The notes under the pieces are model-generated. The model had not been told where the DNA came from and made no database searches. It worked only from the letters and a program-made list of their open reading frames with translations. Of a stretch of DNA of 64,000 nucleotides, positions 56,323 through 64,000 are shown one piece after another (within the stretch, counting starts at the first letter, position 1; each line of letters begins with the position of its first letter). The DNA is taken from the NCBI GenBank assembly GCA_937138495.1, contig CAKZPE010000008.1:62001-126000 (forward strand), written 5' to 3'. This stretch comes from an uncultured Oceanospirillaceae bacterium. Lineage in GTDB: Bacteria; Pseudomonadota; Gammaproteobacteria; Pseudomonadales; Balneatricaceae. Made by a program: the position numbers and the translations under genes.

Positions 56323-57906
56323 TTAGTGACGGAAATGGCGCATGCCGGTAAAGACCATGGCAATGCCATGTTCATCAGCTGCAGCAATGATTTCCTGATC
56401 GCGCATCGAGCCACCTGGCTGGATAACGGCTGAAATGCCTGCGGCTGCTGCGGAATCGATGCCGTCGCGGAACGGGAAGAATGCATCTGAAGCCATGACT
56501 GAGCCCGGTACAACCAGCCCTTCATCAGCGGCTTTTATGCCCGCAATTTTAGCGCTGTAAACCCGGCTCATCTGACCGGCTCCAATGCCGATAGTCTGGC
56601 CGTCTTTGGCATATACGATGGCGTTAGATTTTACGAATTTAGCCACTTCCCAGCAGAACAGCAGATCGCGCATTTGCTGTTCATCTGGCTGTTTCTGTGT
56701 CACAACCTTCAGATCAGCGATACTGACCATTCCCAGATCCTGATCCTGAACCAGCAGACCGCCGTTAACGCGTTTGTAATCGAAGCGCTGAGCACGTTCA
56801 GTGCCCCATTCACCGCAGGCCAGCAGACGAACATTTGGCTTGCTGGCAACAATGTCAGAAGCTTCCTGTGTAACGGTTGGAGCAATGATTACTTCAACAA
56901 ACTGACGGTCGATGATCGCTTTGGCTGTGGTCGCATCCAGTTCACGGTTGAACGCAATGATGCCGCCGAACGCAGAGGTCGGATCTGTCAGGTAGGCTTT
57001 GTTATACGCTTCCAGAATGTCTGCGCCGATTGCTACGCCGCAAGGGTTGGCATGCTTAACAATGACACAGGCAGGCTCAGCAAAGGGTTTTACACATTCC
57101 AGGGCGGCATCAGTATCAGCTACATTGTTAAAAGACAGTGCTTTGCCCTGCAGCTGGCGGGCTGTAGAGACACTGGCTTCGGCTGAGTTTGATTCAACGT
57201 AGAATGCAGCACGCTGGTGCGGGTTCTCGCCGTAACGCATTTCCTGTGCTTTAACAAACTGGGTGTTAAAGGTGCGCGGGAAAGCCGCCGGTTCTTCTTC
57301 GCTGCCATCGGTGATCGCGCCAAGGTAGTTGGCGATCATGCCGTCGTATGCAGCGGTGTGTTCAAAAGCCTGAACGGCCAGGTCGAAACGGGTTGCATGG
57401 CTCAGCCCCTGATTTTCGTCCAGTTCAGCTATGATCCGCTGATAGTTGTCAGCGCTGACAACAATGGCAACGTCTTTATGGTTTTTAGCCGCAGAGCGAA
57501 CCATTGTCGGACCACCGATATCGATGTTTTCAATGGCCAGTGGAAGATCACAGTCCGGACGGGCGATGGTTTGCTCGAATGGGTACAGGTTAACCACAAC
57601 CATGTCGATCGGGTTAATGCCGTGTTCTTCCATAATGCCGTCGTCGGTACCGCGGCGGCCAAGAATACCACCGTGTACTTTCGGGTGCAGTGTTTTCACG
57701 CGGCCATCCATCATCTCGGGAAAGCCGGTGTAGTCAGATACTTCAACCGCAGGAACCTGGTTGTCTTGCAGTAGCTTATAAGTGCCGCCGGTAGAAAGGA
57801 TTTCAACGCCGCGCTGACTCAAAGCCTGGGCGAATTCAACGATACCGGTTTTATCAGACACACTGATCAGTGCGCGACGAACCGGGGTATTTTTTTGCTC
57901 TGCCAT
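56323..57906 (-). CDS. purH: AICAR transformylase / IMP cyclohydrolase
   Basis: The 527-aa bifunctional enzyme ends purine synthesis. N-terminal IMP cyclohydrolase ([28 protein letters not shown]) and C-terminal transformylase ([25 protein letters not shown]). Operon with purD. Confidence 0.97.
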   Translation of the reverse strand: MAEQKNTPVRRALISVSDKTGIVEFAQALSQRGVEILSTGGTYKLLQDNQVPAVEVSDYTGFPEMMDGRVKTLHPKVHGGILGRRGTDDGIMEEHGINPIDMVVVNLYPFEQTIARPDCDLPLAIENIDIGGPTMVRSAAKNHKDVAIVVSADNYQRIIAELDENQGLSHATRFDLAVQAFEHTAAYDGMIANYLGAITDGSEEEPAAFPRTFNTQFVKAQEMRYGENPHQRAAFYVESNSAEASVSTARQLQGKALSFNNVADTDAALECVKPFAEPACVIVKHANPCGVAIGADILEAYNKAYLTDPTSAFGGIIAFNRELDATTAKAIIDRQFVEVIIAPTVTQEASDIVASKPNVRLLACGEWGTERAQRFDYKRVNGGLLVQDQDLGMVSIADLKVVTQKQPDEQQMRDLLFCWEVAKFVKSNAIVYAKDGQTIGIGAGQMSRVYSAKIAGIKAADEGLVVPGSVMASDAFFPFRDGIDSAAAAGISAVIQPGGSMRDQEIIAAADEHGIAMVFTGMRHFRH

Positions 57907-57945
57907 GGTTGTTTATCTTCGGTGGTTAAGGTTAGACGGGAGGAA

Positions 57946-58230
57946 TTACAGAAGACCGTATTGTTTCAGCTTCTTGCGCAGGGTACCACGGTTAAGGCCG
58001 AGGACTTCTGATGCTTTGGTCTGGTTATCCTTAGTGTAAGTCATCACTGCTTCGAACAGTGGCGCTTCGATTTCCGACAGAACCATCTGATAGACATCGG
58101 TTACCGGCTGTCCATCTAGCTGATGGAAATAATCCGATAACGAAGTTTCAACACTGTCACGCAGGGTGCGGTGTGAACTTTCAGTAGGCAGTTCTGAGGT
58201 AAACGGCTGGGTATGTATATTGTTTTCCAC
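57946..58230 (-). CDS. fis: DNA-binding protein Fis
   Basis: A 94-aa nucleoid protein and growth-phase regulator. C-terminal HTH QTKASEVLGLNRGTLRKKLKQYGLL is nearly invariant in Fis. Downstream of dusB as in E. coli and relatives. Confidence 0.96.
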   Translation of the reverse strand: MENNIHTQPFTSELPTESSHRTLRDSVETSLSDYFHQLDGQPVTDVYQMVLSEIEAPLFEAVMTYTKDNQTKASEVLGLNRGTLRKKLKQYGLL

Positions 58231-58259
58231 GGTATATCGGTATCCAAATCTGCAACAGG

Positions 58260-59246
58260 TCAGGCCGCTGCGCTTGCATCAGCAAGTTCAGCAAAGTAGG
58301 CCTTAATCGCATCACACTGCTGCGAACATGTTTCTAGTGAGTTAAAAGTTTTACGGAAGTCAGTGCCACCGGGTTTATCTTTGAGATACCAGCCTACGTG
58401 TTTACGTGCTATGCGAATACCTAAGTATTCGTCATAGAAGGCATACAGTGCATTCAGGTGTCCCAGCAGGGTGTCTCTGACTTCAGTCCCGTCAGGCGGG
58501 GGTAATTCGTTTCCAGTAGCAAGGTAATGGCTGATTTCCCGAAAAATCCATGGATTCCCCTGTGCTGCACGGCCAACCATGACTGCATCGGCACCGGTAA
58601 AGTTTAGCACTTCAGCGGCACGGTGCGGGGTGGTGATGTCACCGTTGGCAAACAGAGGGATATCAATGGTTTTACGGATAGCTGCAAGGGTGTCGTATTC
58701 TACTTCCCCCTTGTAGCCACAACTCCGGGTTCGGCCATGTACGGCCAGTGCCTGAATACCTGCATCTTCAGCTATTCGGGCAATGCTGACGCCGTTACGG
58801 TTGTCCGGAGACCATCCGGTACGGATTTTTAGTGTCACAGGAACGTCAACGGCAGCAACTGTGGTTTCGAGAATTTCGCGTACCAGTGCTTCATCTTTCA
58901 GTAAAGCTGACCCGGCAGCTTTATTACAGACTTTTTTCGCAGGACAGCCCATATTGATGTCAATAATATGAGCGCCGTTGGCTACATTAAGACGGGCTGC
59001 ATCTGCCATCATTTGCGGATCACCGCCGGCAATCTGTACAACACGCAGAGGATCATGAATGTCGTACTGAAGACGCAGGCTTGATTTGCGGGTATTCCAC
59101 AACCGGGTATCGGAGGTAACCATTTCGGAAGCCGCCATCCCCGCCCCTAACTGCTTACACAGTTGTCGGAACGGTAGGTCAGTGACGCCTGCCATTGGTG
59201 CCAGGATTACCTGACTGTCAATGGTATGGTTCCCGATTTGAAACAT
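58260..59246 (-). CDS. dusB: tRNA-dihydrouridine synthase B
   Basis: A 328-aa FMN TIM-barrel enzyme: APMAGVTDLPFRQL, NMGCPAKKVCNKAAGSALL (catalytic Cys), VHGRTRSCGYKG, VMVGRAAQGNPWIF. Forms the dusB-fis operon. Confidence 0.96.
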   Translation of the reverse strand: MFQIGNHTIDSQVILAPMAGVTDLPFRQLCKQLGAGMAASEMVTSDTRLWNTRKSSLRLQYDIHDPLRVVQIAGGDPQMMADAARLNVANGAHIIDINMGCPAKKVCNKAAGSALLKDEALVREILETTVAAVDVPVTLKIRTGWSPDNRNGVSIARIAEDAGIQALAVHGRTRSCGYKGEVEYDTLAAIRKTIDIPLFANGDITTPHRAAEVLNFTGADAVMVGRAAQGNPWIFREISHYLATGNELPPPDGTEVRDTLLGHLNALYAFYDEYLGIRIARKHVGWYLKDKPGGTDFRKTFNSLETCSQQCDAIKAYFAELADASAAA

Positions 59247-59413
59247 CTGCCAACCCTGAGCCTGAAAGAAATAGCATTACCCTGACTGCTTACAGTCGAG
59301 AGTTTCATGCTGTCTGGAAGGCGGACAATAATACCTTTATGTGACAGGCGGGCCAAGCAGTTTTTGATGCTTTTTTAACCGTTTTTGCTGTTGCAAAGCA
59401 GCAAAAAATACGC

Positions 59414-60955
59414 TTACAGTCGCCGGTCAGTCAGGCTGGATGGACGCAAGCTGACTTCATAACCAACGGCTGCACGGCCCGGATCCAGCACGTCAAAATG
59501 TACCTGAATACTGTGTTCCAGCGGCATTTTTGCGGGATTAAGTGTGGCGCTGTTGAGGTATTCGGCCGGCTGGAATGTGCGACGGTTAATAATGCTGCCG
59601 TTGCGGTCAGAGAATGCCAGTTCAATGGCAGGAAAGGGCTGTTCAAAGGTTGCCTGATTTTGTAGCAGCATGCTTATTTTTAAAACGCCCTGATACTCTT
59701 TGTGCTCCTGCACAATCAGTTGTTCCGTTTTTACGTCAGGCACATCGTCAGGGACTGTGAGTCTGCAGTCAATCAGCTCACAGACCGGTTTATACAAGGT
59801 CGTCAGCGCGGGTTGCCGGATCAGATTATTACGTTCAAACCACAGGAACTGTAACAGGAGGCCGCTCAGTGCCAGTAATATGATGAGGCTCAGCGTGATG
59901 GTTTTGCCGGGAGCTCTGTGGGTTGCCCGTATCATGACTGGTTCAGTCTGTTGCGGCACAAAATCGGCGTCTTTGTTTTCGGTGTCAGGATGCAGCGCCA
60001 GGATACTGCTGTGTGGCGGCAACAGAGGTTCTTCGGTAACAGATGGCTCCGGCTCTCTGTCTGTTGCTGTCAGTGGGTTACTGGCGTTGCGTAACAGTTC
60101 CTGTAGTTTTTTCTCAGCCGGATTCAGATAGTCGTGATCTTTTTCCCGGGCCTGATAGCTGGTTTGGTGCTGATGAAGTGCCTGGCGGATTCTTTCGCTT
60201 TGAGTGTTTTCTGCAGGCTGGGCATCGCTGATATGTTTGGCGAGAGTGTGTTGTGTCTGATTGATTGATGGCGCCGCTGAGACGCCGTCTGAGGAATTTA
60301 CCTGCAGAGGTTTATGCTGAATTGCCTGTGTCTGTATCTGCTCAGTGCGCTTCCGGCCGTTTTGCAAAGCGGCTTTGTTTGCGCCGTGCTGTTGAGTGGG
60401 TTTATTAGTAGCAGGCTTTTGCGGTGCTGACGTCTTTGGCGTTGCCTGTTTGATATGTAAACTGACAGGCAGGTCAGGATCTGGAAACGATTGTTTATGC
60501 GATGCAGTCTGTCTCGCTTTGGGAGCGCTGCGATGAGCAGATGTTGTCTCCTGTGAGCTGTTTTGGGTGCCGTTAAACAGTATATGGACCGGTTTGTCGA
60601 GGTCGATTGCAGCCGTCTGTTTTGTTGGTGCTTGTCTTGTTGGCGCCAGTTCTGTAGATGCCAGTTCTGTCGGAGCCTGTTCCGGCGCTGTTTTTTTCGC
60701 CGGGATAAACGCTTTCGGAATAGCAGGGCGTCGTGCAGGCTGGTCCGGTGCTGATGCAGGCTTTGCCTGCGGTGCGTCTTGCACCGGAAGTGTGGCTGCT
60801 TGCTTCGGTTCAGGTACCTTGCACAGTTCGGCATTAAAGACTTCAAGACAGGTACCACAACGTACTTTGCCATGAGCAATTTTTAACTGGCCGGCGGTTA
60901 CCTGAAAGCGAGCTTTACAGGCCGGACATTCTGTTATCAGGCGCTGCTGCTTCAC
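59414..60955 (-). CDS. Zinc-ribbon, DUF3426 membrane protein
   Basis: A 513-aa protein: N-terminal MJ0042 zinc ribbon (CPACKARFQVTAGQLKIAHGKVRCGTCLEVFNA), a long Pro/Thr/Gln-rich region (about 50-340), one transmembrane helix (TLSLIILLALSGLLLQFLWF) and a DUF3426 C-terminal domain. Conserved beside prmA in gammaproteobacteria; function unknown. Confidence 0.85.
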   Translation of the reverse strand: MKQQRLITECPACKARFQVTAGQLKIAHGKVRCGTCLEVFNAELCKVPEPKQAATLPVQDAPQAKPASAPDQPARRPAIPKAFIPAKKTAPEQAPTELASTELAPTRQAPTKQTAAIDLDKPVHILFNGTQNSSQETTSAHRSAPKARQTASHKQSFPDPDLPVSLHIKQATPKTSAPQKPATNKPTQQHGANKAALQNGRKRTEQIQTQAIQHKPLQVNSSDGVSAAPSINQTQHTLAKHISDAQPAENTQSERIRQALHQHQTSYQAREKDHDYLNPAEKKLQELLRNASNPLTATDREPEPSVTEEPLLPPHSSILALHPDTENKDADFVPQQTEPVMIRATHRAPGKTITLSLIILLALSGLLLQFLWFERNNLIRQPALTTLYKPVCELIDCRLTVPDDVPDVKTEQLIVQEHKEYQGVLKISMLLQNQATFEQPFPAIELAFSDRNGSIINRRTFQPAEYLNSATLNPAKMPLEHSIQVHFDVLDPGRAAVGYEVSLRPSSLTDRRL

Positions 60956-60958
60956 GGT

Positions 60959-61852
60959 TTATCGCTTGGTTCCGGTAATGCGTATCCAGCCTTCACGTTC
61001 ACAGACTGGATCCAGAATGAAATCGTTGCCGTAGGCGGTACGGATCTCTTCTTCCTGATGGGCCAGTAAGCCTGACAAAACTAACTGTCCGCCGCTGCGT
61101 GTGTGTTTGCTGAGTGTAGGAGCAAGTTCAACCAGCGGGCCTGCCAGAATGTTGGCAACCAGTACGTCGGCCTGATGATCGGGTGTTTGTTCTGGCAGGT
61201 ATACCTGCATACGGCCTTCGGCCAGCCCGTTTCGGTTCAGGTTATCTTTGCTGGCGGTCAGTGCCTGTACATCGATATCCACGGCAGTCACATTTTCAGC
61301 ACCAAGCAGGAGGGTTGCGATTCCCAGAATACCTGAGCCACAGCCGTAGTCCGTGACGTGTTTGTTTGTCAGTTCCAGACCGTCCAGAAATTCCAGACAG
61401 AGTGCAGTGGTCGGATGTGTACCGGTGCCAAAGGCCAGGCCCGGATCCAGCATCAGATTGACGGCTTGCGGGTCAGGTACGTCTTTCCAGCTGGGGCATA
61501 CCCACAGGCGTTTGCCAAATTGCATTGGCTGGTAGTTGTCCATCCATTCCCGTTCCCAGTCCTTGTCTTCAAGGATTTCTGTTTTACAGGTTGGGAAGGC
61601 TGCATCAGGAAACTGTTCATCATGTGCCTGCTGTAAAAAATTCAGGGTCGCTTCCAGGTCGTGATCTGCCGAAAAAAGGCCTGTCAGTATGGTATTGCTC
61701 CACAGCGGAGTAGTACCGAGATCCGGTTCAAAGATCGGTTGGTCTGCCTGGTCAGTGAAGGTAACTGCAGCGCAACCGGCTGCCAGTAACAGGTCTTCGT
61801 AAGGTTCGGCATTTTCAGGGGATACATCCAGTTTGATCTGCAACCATGGCAT
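60959..61852 (-). CDS. prmA: Ribosomal protein L11 methyltransferase
   Basis: Trimethylates L11 using [21 protein letters not shown] is the SAM motif; N-terminal [16 protein letters not shown] and [16 protein letters not shown] are PrmA signatures. 297 aa. Confidence 0.96.
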   Translation of the reverse strand: MPWLQIKLDVSPENAEPYEDLLLAAGCAAVTFTDQADQPIFEPDLGTTPLWSNTILTGLFSADHDLEATLNFLQQAHDEQFPDAAFPTCKTEILEDKDWEREWMDNYQPMQFGKRLWVCPSWKDVPDPQAVNLMLDPGLAFGTGTHPTTALCLEFLDGLELTNKHVTDYGCGSGILGIATLLLGAENVTAVDIDVQALTASKDNLNRNGLAEGRMQVYLPEQTPDHQADVLVANILAGPLVELAPTLSKHTRSGGQLVLSGLLAHQEEEIRTAYGNDFILDPVCEREGWIRITGTKR

Positions 61853-62032
61853 GACGGGTCTTCCTGTATTCGGGTAAGCAGTATCGGTTTAGCAGAGTAT
61901 GTGTCTGAACCTTTACAGCTTTGTTACCGGGGTGTGAGGCTATGCACGGGCCTTTTTATAGGCAGATGCCTGTTCGGTAACCGGGTGTGTAAAACTGCAG
62001 GCAGCGTTATCCGCTGCCTGCATAGTCCGGGA

Positions 62033-63376
62033 TCAGTCGAGTCCCAGTTTCTTTTCCAGATAATGGATGTTGACACCGCCTTCAGCGAAGTTGGCGTCAC
62101 GAACAATATCCTGATGCAGCGGAATGTTGCTCTTGATACCGTCGATCAGCATTTCATCCAGTGCGATTTCCATCCGGCGCAGTGCCACTTCACGGGAATC
62201 GCCGTAAGTGATCAGTTTTGCGATCAGGGAATCGTAGTGTGGTGGTACGCTGTAGCCGCTGTACAGGTGAGAATCTACCCGCACACCAATACCGCCCGGG
62301 GCATGGAAGTGGGTGATCTTGCCTGGGCTGGGCATGAAGGTAACCGGATCTTCTGCGTTGATACGGCACTCTACTGAGTGACCTTTCAGCTCGATATCTT
62401 CCTGCTTGATGGTCAGTGGCAGGCCAGACGCGATGCGCAGCTGTTCTTTAACGATATCAACACCGGTTACCATTTCAGATACCGGGTGTTCAACCTGAAC
62501 ACGGGTATTCATTTCAATGAAGTAGAAACCGCCGTTCTCGTACAGGAATTCGAACGTACCGGCACCGCGGTAGTTGATTTCCAGACAGGCATCAACACAG
62601 CTCTGCAGTACCTGGGCGCGGGCTTCCGGATCCAGGTGCGGAGCAGGTGCTTCTTCAACCACTTTCTGGTGACGACGCTGCAGTGAGCAGTCGCGGTCGT
62701 ACAGGTGAATTGCGTTACCCTGACCATCAGACAGCACCTGAACTTCAACGTGACGCGGGTTTTCCAGGAATTTTTCCATGTAAACCGTATCATCACCGAA
62801 GGCCGCTTTAGCTTCAGCTTTAGTGACGTAGATAGCGTTCAGCAGGTGTGCTTCGTTGTGAACAACGCGCATCCCGCGACCACCCCCACCGGCAGCCGCT
62901 TTGATAATGACCGGATAGCCGATACGACGGCCAATCGCCAGTACTTCTTCGCTGTCTTCCGGCAGTTCGCCGTCAGAACCGGGTACCGTCGGTACGCCAG
63001 CTTTCTGCATTGCTTCGATGGCTGATACCTTATCACCCATCAGGCGAATGGTGTCAGCTTTAGGACCGATGAATGCAAAACCGCTTTGCTCAGCGCGTTC
63101 TGCAAAATCAGCATTTTCTGCCAGGAAACCGTAACCCGGGTGAATACCGGTAGAGTCGGTTACTTCAGCAGCGGCAATAATAGCCGGAATATTCAGATAG
63201 CTTTGCGGTGACGGAGCAGGGCCGATACAAACGGCTTCGTCCGCCAGGCGAACATGCATCAGGTCACGGTCTGCGGTGGAATGGATGGCAACAGTTTTGA
63301 TGCCCAGTTCCTTACAGGCCCGCAGGATACGCAAAGCGATCTCGCCACGGTTGGCAATGACTACTTTTTCTAACAT
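62033..63376 (-). CDS. accC: Biotin carboxylase subunit of acetyl-CoA carboxylase
   Basis: 447-aa ATP-grasp enzyme: [63 protein letters not shown]. Carboxylates biotin on AccB. Operon accB-accC, with aroQ upstream. Confidence 0.97.
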   Translation of the reverse strand: MLEKVVIANRGEIALRILRACKELGIKTVAIHSTADRDLMHVRLADEAVCIGPAPSPQSYLNIPAIIAAAEVTDSTGIHPGYGFLAENADFAERAEQSGFAFIGPKADTIRLMGDKVSAIEAMQKAGVPTVPGSDGELPEDSEEVLAIGRRIGYPVIIKAAAGGGGRGMRVVHNEAHLLNAIYVTKAEAKAAFGDDTVYMEKFLENPRHVEVQVLSDGQGNAIHLYDRDCSLQRRHQKVVEEAPAPHLDPEARAQVLQSCVDACLEINYRGAGTFEFLYENGGFYFIEMNTRVQVEHPVSEMVTGVDIVKEQLRIASGLPLTIKQEDIELKGHSVECRINAEDPVTFMPSPGKITHFHAPGGIGVRVDSHLYSGYSVPPHYDSLIAKLITYGDSREVALRRMEIALDEMLIDGIKSNIPLHQDIVRDANFAEGGVNIHYLEKKLGLD

Positions 63377-63399
63377 ATTGTTAAGATCCTGTGGCTGAT

Positions 63400-63852
63400 T
63401 TATACGATGGTCACCAGAGGCTGATCGAATTCAACAGGCTGGCCGTCTTCAACCAGAATGGCTTCAACAACACCGGACTTGTCTGCTTCGATCTGGTTCA
63501 TCATTTTCATTGCTTCTACGATGCAGACCGGGTCGCCAGCCTTAACGGTAGAGCCAACTTCAACGAATGCAGGAGACGTTGGAGACGGTGAGCGGTAAAA
63601 AGTACCGACCATTGGCGACTTAAGTGCATTGTCGTTGGTTGGTGCGGCAGCAACTGGCGCAGGAGCGGCGGCAGGTGCAGCAGCAACAGGTGCGGCAGCA
63701 GCAACAGCAACAGGTGCAGCAGCAACAGGAGCTGCTACCAGATTAGAACCGCGGCTGATGCGTACGGATTCTTCACCTTCTTTGATTTCAATTTCGTTGA
63801 TGTTTGACTCTTCCAGCAACTCGATCAGTTTTTTTACTTTGCGAATGTCCAT
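63400..63852 (-). CDS. accB: Biotin carboxyl carrier protein
   Basis: 150-aa carrier: N-terminal helix, Ala/Pro-rich linker (about 40-75), C-terminal biotinyl domain with the biotinylated Lys in [11 protein letters not shown]. Confidence 0.97.
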   Translation of the reverse strand: MDIRKVKKLIELLEESNINEIEIKEGEESVRISRGSNLVAAPVAAAPVAVAAAAPVAAAPAAAPAPVAAAPTNDNALKSPMVGTFYRSPSPTSPAFVEVGSTVKAGDPVCIVEAMKMMNQIEADKSGVVEAILVEDGQPVEFDQPLVTIV

Positions 63853-63866
63853 GCTAATGCAGTGCT

Positions 63867-64000
63867 CTATTTAGTAGATTCAGAGGATTGGGGTTTTTCC
63901 AGACGGCTGATCGCCGACTGTAGTGCTAACTCGTATCCCAGGGTGCCAAGACCACAGATAACGCCAACAGCTACATCAGATAGATATGAGTGGCTGCGAA
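63867..64000 (-). CDS. aroQ: 3-dehydroquinate dehydratase type II, C-terminal end (gene runs out of the window)
   Basis: Reads [30 protein letters not shown] before the stop TAG at 63867-63869. This is the C-terminus of type II dehydroquinase; aroQ-accB-accC is a common order. Confidence 0.9.
   Translation of the reverse strand, partial: RSHSYLSDVAVGVICGLGTLGYELALQSAISRLEKPQSSESTK

Overview
The window looks like a chromosomal segment of a marine-type gammaproteobacterium (Oceanospirillaceae or a close relative; inferred from gene order and protein sequences, not proven). Its backbone order gyrA-serC-pheA-hisC-tyrA/aroA-cmk-rpsA-ihfB-lapA-lapB-pyrF is typical of Pseudomonas and Oceanospirillales, as are the fused tyrA-aroA, bioBFHCD, guaBA, dusB-fis and accBC. 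No rRNA or tRNA gene and no CRISPR array was recognised.

Layout. 1-11.7 kb: end of gyrA, then aromatic amino acid synthesis (serC, pheA, hisC, tyrA-aroA), cmk, rpsA, ihfB, LPS-assembly regulators lapAB and pyrF. 11.8-17.3 kb: a ComEA-like protein, then a four-gene operon for a Cys-repeat copper-binding RiPP (hvfA precursor, MNIO enzyme hvfB, partner hvfC, DoxX membrane protein), followed by a secreted hypothetical protein, trmO and comF on the minus strand. 17.4-21.9 kb: biotin genes bioB, F, H, C, D. 22-26.3 kb: a flagellar-rod-like small protein, a SprA-type putative metalloprotease, a YbfF-like esterase, fklB and xseA. 26.4-29.6 kb: guaB-guaA.

29.57-45.17 kb: a 15.6-kb genomic island in the 3' end of guaA, bounded by 13-bp direct repeats (GAGTGGGAATAAT) and read as lower in GC than its surroundings. 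In order it holds: a P4-type tyrosine integrase; a Gabija-like pair (OLD/TOPRIM nuclease plus UvrD-like helicase); a minus-strand protein of unknown function; an AlpA regulator; IncQ (RSF1010)-like repA and a repC-like gene; four iterons at exactly 21-bp spacing; three tri-loop hairpins; an origin of transfer that closely matches the RK2/RP4 (IncP-1) oriT; a small reading frame broken by two TAG codons; trbJ-trbK-trbL from an IncP-type mating pore; and a complete type III CBASS operon (CD-NTase, HORMA, TRIP13-like ATPase, NucC). Three perfect copies of the IncP-1 KorB operator, TTTAGCSGCTAAA, lie in it. No relaxase, coupling protein, KorB or remaining Trb gene is present. I read the island as a mobilizable, self-replicating satellite of IncP-1 plasmids, by analogy with how SGI1 exploits IncC plasmids, carrying two anti-phage systems as cargo. 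This is the most interesting content of the window.

45.2-64 kb: tadA, an M14-family peptidase, mltF, purL, a TPR/NTF2-like secreted protein, purD, purH, fis, dusB, a DUF3426 zinc-ribbon membrane protein, prmA, accC, accB and the end of aroQ. The terminator that presumably belonged to guaA now lies just beyond the right end of the island (about 45.18-45.21 kb), and the island supplies a substitute terminator just inside its left end.
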